A DNA stretch of 64,000 nt, from positions 992,001 through 1,056,000 of the forward strand of contig NZ_LR134002.1 in the NCBI RefSeq assembly GCF_900635155.1, given 5' to 3'. The stretch comes from Streptococcus sanguinis. Its GTDB lineage: Bacteria > Bacillota > Bacilli > Lactobacillales > Streptococcaceae. Position numbers and translations under genes: made by a program. Below are positions 25,603-34,451 of the stretch, in pieces (positions within the stretch are counted from its first letter, which is position 1; every line of letters begins with the position of its first letter). The notes beneath the pieces were generated by a model. The model saw only the letters and a list, made by a program, of their open reading frames with translations. It made no database searches and had not been told where the DNA came from.

Positions 25603-27009
25603 ATGACAATTGATTTTAAAGCGGAAGTTGAAAAACGCAGAGAAGCTCTCTTAGCTGACCTGTTCAGTCTTTTGGAAATTAACTCAGAGCGGGATGACTC
25701 CAAGGCAGACAAGGAGCATCCTTTTGGACCTGGTCCTGTTCAAGCTCTGCATAAGTTTTTAGAAATCGCAGAGCGTGATGGCTATGAAACCAAGAATGTT
25801 GACAATTATGCTGGTCACTTTACTTTTGGTGAGGGTACGGAAGAACTTGGGATTTTTGCCCACATGGATGTAGTCCCTGCCGGGAGTGGCTGGAATACAG
25901 ATCCTTACAAACCTGAAATTATTGATGGTAAGCTTTATGCGCGTGGTTCATCTGATGACAAAGGTCCAACCATGGCTTGTTACTATGGTTTGAAAATCAT
26001 CAAAGACTTGGGATTGCCAGTATCTAAGCGCGTTCGCTTTGTGGTGGGGACAGACGAGGAATCTGGTTGGCAAGACATGGACTATTATTTCAAGCATGTT
26101 GGCCTACCTGAGCCAGACTTTGGTTTCTCACCAGATGCAGAATTTCCAATCATTAACGGTGAAAAAGGGAATATCACAGAATATCTCCACTTTGCTAACA
26201 GTAATGATGGCAGCTTTAAACTCAAGAGCTTCACTGGCGGACTTCGTGAGAATATGGTGCCAGAATCTGCGACAGCTATTTTTACAGCAGCAGTTGATGC
26301 AGCGGAATTGGATAAGAAATTACAAGACTTTGTTGCTGCCCACAAGGTTTCAGCTAGTCTGAAAGAAAATGGCGACGCTCTTGAAGTGACAGTCATTGGG
26401 AAATCAGCTCATGGCTCTACACCAGAGGATGGTATCAACGGAGCAACTTATTTAGCTCTCTTCCTCAACCAATTTGACTTTGCTGGTGACTCCAAGGCTT
26501 ATTTGGAAGTTGCAGCTCAAGTCCTGCACGAGGACTTTACAGGTGAGAAGTTAGGAATCGCTTATACAGATGCTAAAATGGGTGCTCTCAGCATGAATGC
26601 TGGTGTCTTCCATTTTGACAGTGCCAAGGCTGACAATACCATTGCTCTGAACATCCGTTACCCTCAAGGTACTGATCCGAAAACGATTCAGACCGGTCTT
26701 GAAAAAGTTGCTGATGTTGTGTCAGTAAGCCTATCTGAGCATGGACACACTCCGCACTATGTTCCAGCAGATGATGAGTTGGTAGCAACTCTTTTGAGTG
26801 TTTACGAAAAACAAACGGGTCTCAAAGGACATGAGCAAGTCATTGGTGGTGGAACCTTTGGCCGTCTTTTGAAGCGCGGTGTTGCTTTTGGCGCCATGTT
26901 CCCTGACTATGTCAACACTATGCACCAAGCCAATGAATTTACAGATGTAGAAGACCTTTTCCGTGCTGCGGCTATTTACGCGGAGGCTATCTACGAGCTA
27001 ATCAAATAA
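25603..27009 (+). CDS. pepV: Dipeptidase PepV (M20 family)
   Basis: 468 aa zinc metallopeptidase releasing amino acids from dipeptides. Catalytic pieces: FAHMDVVPAGSGW (first zinc His and catalytic Asp), GSSDDKGP (bridging Asp), VGTDEESGWQDM (general base Glu), and the lid domain with SAHGSTPEDGING. The closing TMHQANEF contains the last zinc His. The length fits PepV of lactic acid bacteria. Cytosolic; part of peptide nutrition. Confidence 0.95.
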   Translation: MTIDFKAEVEKRREALLADLFSLLEINSERDDSKADKEHPFGPGPVQALHKFLEIAERDGYETKNVDNYAGHFTFGEGTEELGIFAHMDVVPAGSGWNTDPYKPEIIDGKLYARGSSDDKGPTMACYYGLKIIKDLGLPVSKRVRFVVGTDEESGWQDMDYYFKHVGLPEPDFGFSPDAEFPIINGEKGNITEYLHFANSNDGSFKLKSFTGGLRENMVPESATAIFTAAVDAAELDKKLQDFVAAHKVSASLKENGDALEVTVIGKSAHGSTPEDGINGATYLALFLNQFDFAGDSKAYLEVAAQVLHEDFTGEKLGIAYTDAKMGALSMNAGVFHFDSAKADNTIALNIRYPQGTDPKTIQTGLEKVADVVSVSLSEHGHTPHYVPADDELVATLLSVYEKQTGLKGHEQVIGGGTFGRLLKRGVAFGAMFPDYVNTMHQANEFTDVEDLFRAAAIYAEAIYELIK

Positions 27010-27063
27010 AAAAAGAAGAACTCGTTTGGCCTTGCTGGATGAGTTTCTTTGCAAGGAGCTGTC

Positions 27064-27648
27064 ATGCAAACAATAGAGGATATTGCCAAGGCCATCATGG
27101 CTGATCCAGAAAATCAAGAATTTACGGAGCAGGGAATCAAGCCGCTTTTTGCGGCACCTAAGAATGCTCGGATTAACATTGTTGGTCAAGCGCCGGGGCT
27201 GAAAACTCAGCAGGCAGGGCTTTACTGGAAAGATAAGAGTGGTGACCGACTGAGAGAATGGCTGGGTGTCAATGAAGAGACTTTTTATAATTCTGGCTAC
27301 TTTGCGGTTTTGCCCATGGATTTTTATTTTCCAGGACATGGAAAGTCTGGAGATTTACCGCCTCGTAAGGGCTTTGCGGACAAATGGCATCAGCCGATTT
27401 TAGAGCTTTTGCCAGATATTGAGCTGACCATTTTGATTGGTCAGTATGCTCAGAAATATTATCTGCATCAAAAAGGAAATATCAAGCTGACCGAGACGGT
27501 TCAGCATTATCAAGACTACCTGCCTGACTTTTTCCCACTGGTCCACCCGTCGCCCCGCAACCAAATCTGGATGGCTAAAAATCCTTGGTTTGCAGCTCAG
27601 GTTGTACCAGATTTACAAAAATTAGTAAAAAATATCATGGAGAAATGA
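27064..27648 (+). CDS. Uracil-DNA glycosylase family protein
   Basis: 194 aa from ATG 27064 with AAGGAG at about 27052. The pattern GQAPGLKTQQAGLYWKDKSG corresponds to the UDG-superfamily motif with its active-site loop, and VHPSPRNQIW is the second motif. FYFPGHGKSGDLPPRKGFAD is typical of the Firmicutes subfamily annotated as uracil-DNA glycosylase or DUF4918-like. It probably removes damaged bases or acts on mismatched uracil; the true activity is uncertain. The hairpin-like sequence just upstream may be the pepV terminator. Confidence 0.82.
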   Translation: MQTIEDIAKAIMADPENQEFTEQGIKPLFAAPKNARINIVGQAPGLKTQQAGLYWKDKSGDRLREWLGVNEETFYNSGYFAVLPMDFYFPGHGKSGDLPPRKGFADKWHQPILELLPDIELTILIGQYAQKYYLHQKGNIKLTETVQHYQDYLPDFFPLVHPSPRNQIWMAKNPWFAAQVVPDLQKLVKNIMEK

Positions 27649-27658
27649 AGTAAGAAGC

Positions 27659-28147
27659 ATGGATGCATATCAACAAGTAGCTAACAAGTTGCAAGAGTTG
27701 GGGATCACCTTTGATGTGGTGGAGCACCCTCCTGCATTTACGACAGAGCAGGCAGATAGCTATATTGAAGGCATGGAGGGTGTTCGGACTAAGACTATGT
27801 TTTTAACCAATAAGAAGAAAACCCAGTATTACCTACTCATTATGGATGACAAGAAACGATTGGATATGGATGACTTTAAAGTTCAAGTGGGAGCCGATCG
27901 GATTCGTATGGCCTCATTGGACTCCTTGGCAGAGAAAATGAACCTACCAGCAGGAACTGTATCTCCCTTTGGTCTTCTCAACAATGAGGAGAAGGACATT
28001 CAAGTTTATTTTGATAGGGACATTGTATCAGAGGATATCATGACTTTCCATCCCAATACTAATGAAAAAACTATTTTTGTCTCTACAAGAGATTTATTTA
28101 AATTCTTGCAAGATTTAGGCTACTCTTACCAAGTGCTGGAGCTTTAG
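27659..28147 (+). CDS. YbaK/ProX-type prolyl-tRNA deacylase
   Basis: 162 aa, single YbaK domain. FDVVEHPPAFTTEQADSYIE and GVRTKTMFLTNKKKTQYYLL are hallmark strands, and the invariant Lys lies in the RTKTMFL segment. Stand-alone members hydrolyse Ala-tRNA(Pro), protecting translation fidelity. It starts 10 bp after the glycosylase gene, probably in one operon. Confidence 0.88.
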   Translation: MDAYQQVANKLQELGITFDVVEHPPAFTTEQADSYIEGMEGVRTKTMFLTNKKKTQYYLLIMDDKKRLDMDDFKVQVGADRIRMASLDSLAEKMNLPAGTVSPFGLLNNEEKDIQVYFDRDIVSEDIMTFHPNTNEKTIFVSTRDLFKFLQDLGYSYQVLEL

Positions 28148-28248
28148 TAAGCTATTTTGCTGAGATAGAGTAGTACTATCCAGCTGCTCTCTCAGGATGT
28201 CAAACCTAGCGGATTTCTATCACTCGTTTGCTAGCGTTTTGTCCCTCT

Positions 28249-28365
28249 ATCTTGAACTTGGATGAAGGACGTATCCAGCAACTTGCTTCCCCTCAAGGGC
28301 TTCTCCAACAGCCGGATAATGATTTTGTCAAAGAACTATTAGATCTTGCAGGAGTAGCTGACTGA
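28249..28365 (+). pseudogene. Remnant of an ABC transporter ATPase C-terminus
   Basis: A 38-codon reading frame ending in TGA reads ILNLDEGRIQQLASPQGLLQ then QPDNDFVKELLDLAG. This is the usual C-terminal end of osmoprotectant/glycine-betaine-type ATPases, where G.I.Q.GSP.EL...P.NDFV is common. No Walker motifs remain upstream. Confidence 0.55.
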
Positions 28366-28421
28366 TTTTTTGAAAAGTCTAAGCTTAGAATGCTAAACTT
28401 TGTAGAAAGCGAGGTGATTCT

Positions 28422-29384
28422 ATGGAAACGATGAAAGCTATAGTCATTTACGAAGCGGGTGGCCCAGAAAAGCTTCTGCTGGAAGAAAGACCAATTCCAG
28501 AACTTCAAGAAGGCTGGACGCTGGTCAAGGTCAGAGGATTTGGGATTAACCACTCGGAGATTTTTACTCGTGAGGGCTTATCGCCTAGTGTCACCTTCCC
28601 TCGGATTTTAGGCATTGAGTGTGTTGGCCAAGTTGCCGAGACGACTCGAGCAGATTTAGAGGTCGGCCAGAAAGTGGTTTCCATCATGGGTGAAATGGGG
28701 CGAGCTTTTGATGGTTCTTATGCTGAGTATGTCCTCCTGCCGAACGACCAAATTTATACAATCGAGACTAACCTGACCTGGACTGAGCTGGCAGCAGTGC
28801 CAGAGACCTATTATACTGCTCTAGGTTCTATGAAAAATCTGTGCATTGAGCCCAATGACAAGATTTTAGTCCGAGCTGCCACTAGCGGTGTCGGTTTGGC
28901 CTTTGCTCGTCTGGTCAAGGCACAGTTTCCAGACACACATATCGTGGGCTCGGTCAATAGTGGTTCCAAACAGTTTCTGCTCAAGCACCAAGCCTACGAC
29001 GATATCATTATAGACCAGGATGGCCGACTGGAAACAGAGGATAAGTTTGATAAAATCCTTGAGTTGGTCGGTCCGGCAACTATCAAGGATTCTTTTGACC
29101 ATATTGCAGAGGGGGGGATTATCTGTGTCACCGGTCTCTTGGGCGGCCAGTGGGAACTGGATGATTTCAACCCAATCGAAGAAATCAAAAACAACAGTTT
29201 TCTGACAAGTTTCCACTCAGCTCATGTGAGTCAAGATTTGATGGATGAATTATTTGACTATATTGACCGCTATCAGGTCAATGTTACACCAAGGCGTGTC
29301 TTTTCCCTAGAGCAAGTGCCCAAAGCTCATGCTTTTATAGAGGGGACGGCAGGTTTTGGAAAAATTGTGATTATGAATGAATAG
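28422..29384 (+). CDS. Zinc-independent alcohol dehydrogenase / quinone oxidoreductase family (MDR)
   Basis: 320 aa. The N-terminal GroES-like domain starts METMKAIVIYEAGGPEKLLL with INHSEIFTREG. The Rossmann domain carries a modified AATSGVGLAFARLVKAQ glycine motif. No structural zinc cysteines are seen, so it is probably a quinone-reductase-type NADPH enzyme. GAGGTG precedes the ATG. It is followed within 8 bp by a rhodanese gene, likely cotranscribed. Confidence 0.9.
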   Translation: METMKAIVIYEAGGPEKLLLEERPIPELQEGWTLVKVRGFGINHSEIFTREGLSPSVTFPRILGIECVGQVAETTRADLEVGQKVVSIMGEMGRAFDGSYAEYVLLPNDQIYTIETNLTWTELAAVPETYYTALGSMKNLCIEPNDKILVRAATSGVGLAFARLVKAQFPDTHIVGSVNSGSKQFLLKHQAYDDIIIDQDGRLETEDKFDKILELVGPATIKDSFDHIAEGGIICVTGLLGGQWELDDFNPIEEIKNNSFLTSFHSAHVSQDLMDELFDYIDRYQVNVTPRRVFSLEQVPKAHAFIEGTAGFGKIVIMNE

Positions 29385-29391
29385 GAGAAAA

Positions 29392-29691
29392 ATGATGCAA
29401 AAAATTAATGCAAAAGATTTATATGAAAAAATGCAGGCTGAAGAACTGCAGTTGATTGATGTTCGCGAGGTGGACGAATTTACAGCTGGACATGTCTCTG
29501 GAGCTCAGAATCTGCCTCTCAGCAGCCTACCGGAGAATTATGGGCAATTGGATAAACAAATCCCCTACCATATCATCTGCCAAAAAGGCGGACGTTCAGC
29601 GCGTGCCTGCGAATTTTTGGAAGCCAAGGGTTACCAAGTAACCAATGTCGAAGGAGGAGTGGAAGCTTTTCCTGCTAAATTGACGTTATGA
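29392..29691 (+). CDS. Single-domain rhodanese-like protein
   Basis: 99 aa. DVREVDEFTAGHVSGAQNLP is the rhodanese fold signature, and the active-site loop reads CQKGGRSARAC with the catalytic Cys first. It probably transfers sulfane sulfur or serves in sulfur relay. Start: AGGAGAAAA then ATGATG at 29392-29397. It ends at a plausible terminator, GGAATT/AATTTCC followed by T7 at about 29714-29745. Confidence 0.92.
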   Translation: MMQKINAKDLYEKMQAEELQLIDVREVDEFTAGHVSGAQNLPLSSLPENYGQLDKQIPYHIICQKGGRSARACEFLEAKGYQVTNVEGGVEAFPAKLTL

Positions 29692-29789
29692 CAAGCGATT
29701 AAGAAGAGCAAGTGCCGGAATTGATTGAATTTCCAGCCCTTTTTTTGTATACTATAGTAGTATAATAAATTGAGGATAGGAGAATATAT

Positions 29790-30884
29790 ATGTCAAAAGA
29801 AGATTGGCTTGAATATTTTGAGGCCGTTAACGGACGCTCAGCTACAGAGGAAGAAATTGCTCAAGCTTTTGCTGCAGGGGAATTTGTGGAAGCTGAACAG
29901 GTAAGGACAGAGCAAGCGCCTAGTGAAGCTAGCCCAGCTTCATCAAGCTTTGAACAGTCTCAACAAGAAGCTCAAACAGTTGAAACACAAGGTCAACCAC
30001 AAAACTTTGCTCAGCAACAAAATTTCCAACAGCCTTTTGCTCAGCAGGCTTCTCAACAATATCAAGAAGTTCCACAGCAACAAGCGAATCCAAATCAATT
30101 TGCTAATCAGGGACAACCTTATCAGCAACAAGGATTTCAGCAAGCAACTTCCTTTAATGGACAGCCTCAGTCTTCTGGTCCGCAAGCTTATCAGAACAAC
30201 ACACAGCAAGGACAGTTCAATTCACAAGTACCTCAACAAGGACCGCAGGCTTATTACAGTCAACAACCTCCTCAGCCCAACGAGTTTTCTAAAACAATGA
30301 AAGGTTTCTGGACTTGGCTTGTTTCAGCTTGGAAATCACCGACATCTGAAGTTGAGAGCAGTAAGGTGAATGGCTACCTATCTCTAGGTTTGACAGTGTT
30401 CTTTTTTGCTATTGTCGCAAACTACAATATTTTCAGTACCATTGGTATCATGAGTTTAGGTACGTATAATGGACCGACTTTTAATTTCAAAGTCTTCTTT
30501 GTTTCACTGATAGCAGCAGCTCTCTTCCTTTTTTCTATTATTTTAGGTGGTTTTGTTGTGAAGCGTTTGGTCTATCAGGATAGAAGTTTTACCTTTAATA
30601 AGGCTTTTGATTGGTACGGTCGACTTTATGCCATTGTTCTTCCATTTATTGCTGTCTCAGCTCTGTTTGCTCTGTTGGGTATTATTCATTTATCTCTGTT
30701 CTTCACATGGATTGGTCTTTTGTTAGTCGGAGTTGGGGCGACCTTTGCTTTGATTTATTCCAAGACAAACAACTCTATGGATCCTTTTTATAAATACCTA
30801 TTGGCCATTATTGTCAATGGTGTGATTACACTTTTCTTCTCTTTCATCGCTTTTTCTCTACTAACTAGTATCGCAATGATGTAA
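29790..30884 (+). CDS. Gln-rich membrane protein with an N-terminal 30-residue module
   Basis: 364 aa. Residues 1-32 (MSKEDWLEYFEAVNGRSATE) form a module also found at the start and in the middle of the next protein. Residues about 35-165 are a low-complexity Gln/Asn/Pro-rich, probably disordered cytosolic segment. After a KTMKGFWTWLVSAWKSP amphipathic stretch, five hydrophobic segments follow (from about 195 to the end). It resembles streptococcal DUF-type proteins paired with a TcaA-like gene. No catalytic motif is seen. A -10 box TATAAT lies at about 29760, and the next gene starts 15 bp downstream. Confidence 0.7.
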   Translation: MSKEDWLEYFEAVNGRSATEEEIAQAFAAGEFVEAEQVRTEQAPSEASPASSSFEQSQQEAQTVETQGQPQNFAQQQNFQQPFAQQASQQYQEVPQQQANPNQFANQGQPYQQQGFQQATSFNGQPQSSGPQAYQNNTQQGQFNSQVPQQGPQAYYSQQPPQPNEFSKTMKGFWTWLVSAWKSPTSEVESSKVNGYLSLGLTVFFFAIVANYNIFSTIGIMSLGTYNGPTFNFKVFFVSLIAAALFLFSIILGGFVVKRLVYQDRSFTFNKAFDWYGRLYAIVLPFIAVSALFALLGIIHLSLFFTWIGLLLVGVGATFALIYSKTNNSMDPFYKYLLAIIVNGVITLFFSFIAFSLLTSIAMM

Positions 30885-30899
30885 TCTTGGAGGAGATTT

Positions 30900-32630
30900 A
30901 TGGCAACAAAAGAAAAATGGGTTGATCTCTTTGAAAAAGTAATTGGTCGAAAACCAACTGCAAGTGAGTTTCTAGCCGGCAAACAATCTAACTTTGATCC
31001 AAAAAAGATTAAGGAGATTGCAGGCGAAGCAGAGGAAGCAACCACAGATACTTCGTCAGTAGAAAATACTACTGATGAAGCTTCTGATAATCAAAATATT
31101 GTTCAGGAGACACCTTCTGAAGATTCTGTCACAGAAGAATCGGTTCAACCATCTTCCCAAGATGATAAGCAAAGCTCATTTGAATCTAGCCAATATGAAG
31201 AGCTTCGTAAGAATTGGCTGCAAGCTTTTGAAAATAATATTGGTCGAAAACCTACCAAAGAAGAATTTGCGGAGGCTAAGAGTCAAGGATTCTCTAACCT
31301 GCCTATTCGGTCTGAACTACTCGACTCACAATTACCACAGAAACCAGTAAAAAAGGCTAAAAAGAGAATATCAAAGAAGCAAGCAATCATGATTGGGGCT
31401 CCAACCCTTCTAGTTGCCGCTTTGATTGGAGCATTCTTCTATTTAAATTCTATAACTGGAGTTAAAGTGGTCACAGACCATTTTGCAAAAGCCGTCTCTA
31501 GTAAAGACTTTGATGAAGTGGCAAGTCTTCTTTCTACTCAATCCGATAAGTGGACACGTGCTGAAGCAAGAGCGCTAGTTGAGCATCTAGAGAGCCAGGA
31601 GATTAATCTCGAAACTGAGCTAGATAACATTGTTGAGTCAAATGGCAAATCTGCTTATATCGATGACAACAATAATAAGATTTTAGGTGTTACTGAAAAG
31701 AGTAAGAAATTTGGTATTTTTCAGGAATATCAGATGGTTTCCTATCCAGTCAAAGTTAAAGTCAATACCAATTTGGATAATGCTACCATTAAACCTGGTG
31801 AGAAAAAAACTATTACTCTTAAGAAAAACACTGACACTGAATTGGGTGAATATCACTTTATCAAACAAGACTTTACTCTCAAAGGTAAGACGGATGTTGG
31901 AGATGTAGAGAGTAAGGTTCAGCTTGATTTAGCTACGGCTAAGGATAATGAAATCAAACTCGATCTCAAGTCTGAAAAGAAACAGCTAAAAATTACTATG
32001 CCTTCTGAAACTTCAAAAGCAACAGATATTAAAATCGTTGTTAATGGTAAAGAGAGTGGTAGCAGTTTGACCCCTGAGTTGCAGCTTGTTCCTTATCAAG
32101 AACTTGAAATTTATGCTAAGTTTACTATCTCTGATACTACCTTTACTACCAATAAAGAGACAGTTGTTGTGGAAGATGACACCACTAATGTGAAATTATC
32201 TCTTCCTAAGGAAGTGGTTTCTAAGATTAGAGAAAAGAACGAAGAAGCGAAAAAGGTTGAGGCTCAAAAGGCAAAAGTCTCTACTTTCCTTAATGACTAC
32301 CGCAGTGCTGTTTTCAGCTCAGTTTCTAATAGGAGCAACAACTATTCTCAATACTACGATACCTCTAGTGCAGTATATCGAGAAATGGTTGAGTGGACCA
32401 CTGGTGGTGGTGTTAAGAAAGCGAAAATTAACTATTATGAGCCAGGAGCTTTGGATATCCGCGAAATCAAGGAAGAAAATGGTTCCTATATCGTGACAAC
32501 ATATGAGGACTATACGGTCCACTATACCGATAACACTCCAAATAGTGTAAATCGTAAAAATAAGACTTATTACTTGAAACCTAGCGGTGATTCTTTTGTA
32601 ATCTATAATCTTGAAGTTTCAGAAGGTTGA
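30900..32630 (+). CDS. TcaA-like envelope protein with two N-terminal modules
   Basis: 576 aa. Two copies of the TKEKWVDLFEKVIGRKPTAS module (about residues 3-30 and 97-128) flank an acidic linker. A basic patch and one transmembrane helix (about 160-182, IMIGAPTLLVAALIGAFFYL) lead to an extracellular region of about 390 residues. This contains Lys/Thr-rich beta domains and a C-terminal NTF2-like domain ending YYLKPSGDSFVIYNLEVSEG. The topology matches TcaA/YvbJ-like proteins linked to cell-wall stress and glycopeptide response. Likely operon partner of the preceding gene and of the downstream carboxypeptidase. Confidence 0.7.
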   Translation: MATKEKWVDLFEKVIGRKPTASEFLAGKQSNFDPKKIKEIAGEAEEATTDTSSVENTTDEASDNQNIVQETPSEDSVTEESVQPSSQDDKQSSFESSQYEELRKNWLQAFENNIGRKPTKEEFAEAKSQGFSNLPIRSELLDSQLPQKPVKKAKKRISKKQAIMIGAPTLLVAALIGAFFYLNSITGVKVVTDHFAKAVSSKDFDEVASLLSTQSDKWTRAEARALVEHLESQEINLETELDNIVESNGKSAYIDDNNNKILGVTEKSKKFGIFQEYQMVSYPVKVKVNTNLDNATIKPGEKKTITLKKNTDTELGEYHFIKQDFTLKGKTDVGDVESKVQLDLATAKDNEIKLDLKSEKKQLKITMPSETSKATDIKIVVNGKESGSSLTPELQLVPYQELEIYAKFTISDTTFTTNKETVVVEDDTTNVKLSLPKEVVSKIREKNEEAKKVEAQKAKVSTFLNDYRSAVFSSVSNRSNNYSQYYDTSSAVYREMVEWTTGGGVKKAKINYYEPGALDIREIKEENGSYIVTTYEDYTVHYTDNTPNSVNRKNKTYYLKPSGDSFVIYNLEVSEG

Positions 32631-32634
32631 TATT

Positions 32635-33429
32635 ATGACAATGAAATACAGTAAACTAATTTTTCTTGCAGCATCTGTTCTTGTTCTAGGCGCGTGTTCG
32701 TCAGGTAAAGACACTACCGGAGATAGCTCTGATAAACAAGTGGCTAGTTCAACCAGTACGGTTAAGAAACAAGATGCTGAAAATGGCAAAAACTCTAGCC
32801 AAGATACGACACCATCTTCAGATAGTGCTGATACTAAAAAGGAGCAAAATCACGAGGCCAAAACTCTTGATCAAAATGTTTCTTATAACGGCAGCTACTA
32901 CAGTGTCAAAGGGAAATATGATGAGATTCTCGTAGTCAACAAGCACTATCCTTTGTCAGCTTCCTATAATCCAGGTGAGAATGCGACTGCTAAAGCAGAA
33001 TTGCTCAAACTGATTGCAGACATGCAGGCACAAGGTTATGCTATTAGCGACCAATACAGTGGTTTTCGCAGCTATGATACTCAGACAGAACTCTATCAAA
33101 ATTATGTCAATCAGGATGGTAAGGCAGCTGCAGACCGCTATTCGGCTCGGCCAGGCTACAGTGAGCATCAGACCGGCTTAGCCTTTGACTTGATTGATAA
33201 GAGTGGTAACCTCGTGCAAGAAGCCGGAGCAAGTCAGTGGCTTCTAGATAACGCCTATAAATATGGTTTTATCGTTCGCTATCTAGAGGGTAAGGAAGGT
33301 TCAACTGGCTATATGCCTGAAAGCTGGCATCTGCGCTATATTGGTCAAGAAGCCAAGGAAATTGCTCAATCAGGCAAATCTTTAGAAGAATATTTTGGCA
33401 TTGCTGGTGGAGGCTATGAAGATCAGTAG
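32635..33429 (+). CDS. ldcB: LdcB/DacB-type peptidoglycan carboxypeptidase lipoprotein
   Basis: 264 aa starting MTMKYSKLIFLAASVLVLGA, with lipobox LGAC. After a Ser/Lys-rich linker comes an M15B (VanY) domain: YSGFRSYDTQTELY, the zinc motif SARPGYSEHQTGLAFDL (His and Asp ligands) and the final SWHLRYIG with the third zinc His. Such enzymes trim the D-Ala or L,D-linked fourth residue of peptidoglycan stems. AGAAGG at the end of the upstream gene serves as ribosome binding site, indicating coupling to the TcaA-like gene. Confidence 0.9.
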   Translation: MTMKYSKLIFLAASVLVLGACSSGKDTTGDSSDKQVASSTSTVKKQDAENGKNSSQDTTPSSDSADTKKEQNHEAKTLDQNVSYNGSYYSVKGKYDEILVVNKHYPLSASYNPGENATAKAELLKLIADMQAQGYAISDQYSGFRSYDTQTELYQNYVNQDGKAAADRYSARPGYSEHQTGLAFDLIDKSGNLVQEAGASQWLLDNAYKYGFIVRYLEGKEGSTGYMPESWHLRYIGQEAKEIAQSGKSLEEYFGIAGGGYEDQ

Positions 33430-33458
33430 TCACATCATCCATTAGAAGGAGGAAGAAA

Positions 33459-33749
33459 ATGAAATTTTTTGTTACCAATCCCAATAATGATTTTGCAGAA
33501 ACACCTGTGCAAGAAGAAGGCAGAATCATCCATCATCTGCATCTTGCCAAAGGAAAAGAAGTACCAGAGCACAGTGCTGATGCACTGGTAACAGTTGTTT
33601 GTTTGTCGGGAGATGTGAGCTTTTCTGCTGGAGAACAAACTGTGCGGCTAGTGGCAGGTTCCTTTTTAACCATGGAGCCCAATGAGCCACACAGCTTGGT
33701 TGGAGAAGAAGATAGTCACCTCTTGGTTATCAAACAACTCAAATATTAA
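33459..33749 (+). CDS. Small cupin-domain protein
   Basis: 96 aa, a single cupin barrel. The first motif region is HHLHLAKGKEVPEHSADALV and the second LVAGSFLTMEPNEPHSLVGE, both carrying possible metal-ligand His/Glu. AGGAGGA precedes the ATG. The function of such stand-alone cupins is not predictable. It ends at a strong terminator. Confidence 0.85.
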   Translation: MKFFVTNPNNDFAETPVQEEGRIIHHLHLAKGKEVPEHSADALVTVVCLSGDVSFSAGEQTVRLVAGSFLTMEPNEPHSLVGEEDSHLLVIKQLKY

Positions 33750-33758
33750 TAAACTCAA

Positions 33759-33796
33759 AATACTAGAAGCTGCAATAAATGCTTCTAGTATTTTTT
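33759..33796 (+). terminator. Rho-independent terminator
   Basis: AATACTAGAAGC (33759-33770) / GCTTCTAGTATT (33781-33792) then T-rich. Confidence 0.9.
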
Positions 33797-33799
33797 ACT

Positions 33800-34148
33800 A
33801 CTCTTTAACACTTATTCATTTCTGTAAATAAAAACCCACAATCAAGAAATTTATAAACAGATTCTTTGACTCTTAAAATAAACTTAATATATGCTTAAAA
33901 AAGCCTTAACTTAAGCTTAAAATAAACTTAAATAAAAAATCAGAATGATAGGGCGAGGAGTTTCAATAAATAAATAATAAAAATAATTTACACTATGTAA
34001 ACCAAATTATAAACAATTATCTATTGCATTGGTTCGTAAATGAGAAGATTTTAATGATTTCTATAGATAAAAAATAGAAAATAAAACAAAAATACGAACT
34101 ATAAAAAATTACCCATAAAAATAATTTACACCTTGTTAACTAAAATGC
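33800..34148. other. AT-rich upstream region with short direct and inverted repeats
   Basis: No gene. CTTAAAATAAACTTAA occurs twice (about 33873 and 33919). AAAAATAATTTACAC occurs twice (about 33979 and 34117). The first of the latter forms the palindrome TTTACA-CTA-TGTAAA. These may be regulator sites for the secreted protein gene downstream. Confidence 0.5.
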
Positions 34149-34177
34149 TTGCATTCAAAAATTTCTTGTGCTATAAT
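34149..34177 (+). promoter_or_regulatory. Promoter of the Tyr/Asn/Gly-rich protein gene
   Basis: TTGCAT (34149-34154), 17-bp spacer, TATAAT (34172-34177). The predicted start near 34184 leaves a leader of about 268 nt. Confidence 0.75.
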
Positions 34178-34195
34178 TCGTCTTGAGGGTGAGAT

Positions 34196-34255
34196 ATGCA
34201 TAAAAAAGTATTTTCAAGCATATTGACTTCTTTGTTTCTAAATCAAATGTTATAA
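34196..34255 (+). CDS. Possible 19-aa leader peptide
   Basis: ATG at 34196 follows GAGGGTGAG by a normal distance and encodes MHKKVFSSILTSLFLNQML. It begins 12 nt after the predicted transcript start. A small TCACT/AGTGA hairpin with a T-run follows at 34289-34313. The arrangement looks like leader-peptide control or a small secreted peptide; expression is unproven. Confidence 0.35.
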   Translation: MHKKVFSSILTSLFLNQML

Positions 34256-34288
34256 AAACATTTATGTGCAACCTTTAATCAGGTGGAT

Positions 34289-34313
34289 TCACTAACTAGT
34301 GATTCGTTTTTTT
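34289..34313 (+). terminator. Weak terminator or attenuator hairpin in the leader
   Basis: TCACT (34289-34293) / AGTGA (34298-34302), then TTCG and T7. The stem is short, so partial termination is the most it could give. Confidence 0.4.
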
Positions 34314-34451
34314 GCGTTTGATAATGATGGAGCAGTCAACTGTCAGCTGGCAGTATTTCGTGAAATTCTTTTTTATGAAGTTGTGCACAAAAGATAAATT
34401 CCCCCCACAAAAATATGAAGTGATGTTGGTCACTTTGGAGGTTTAATTAAT

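Noticed and set aside
27005-27060. Terminator after pepV
   Set aside because: AAGAAGAACTC / GAGTTTCTT pairing is imperfect and its right arm runs into the ribosome binding region of the next gene; too weak to list as a feature.
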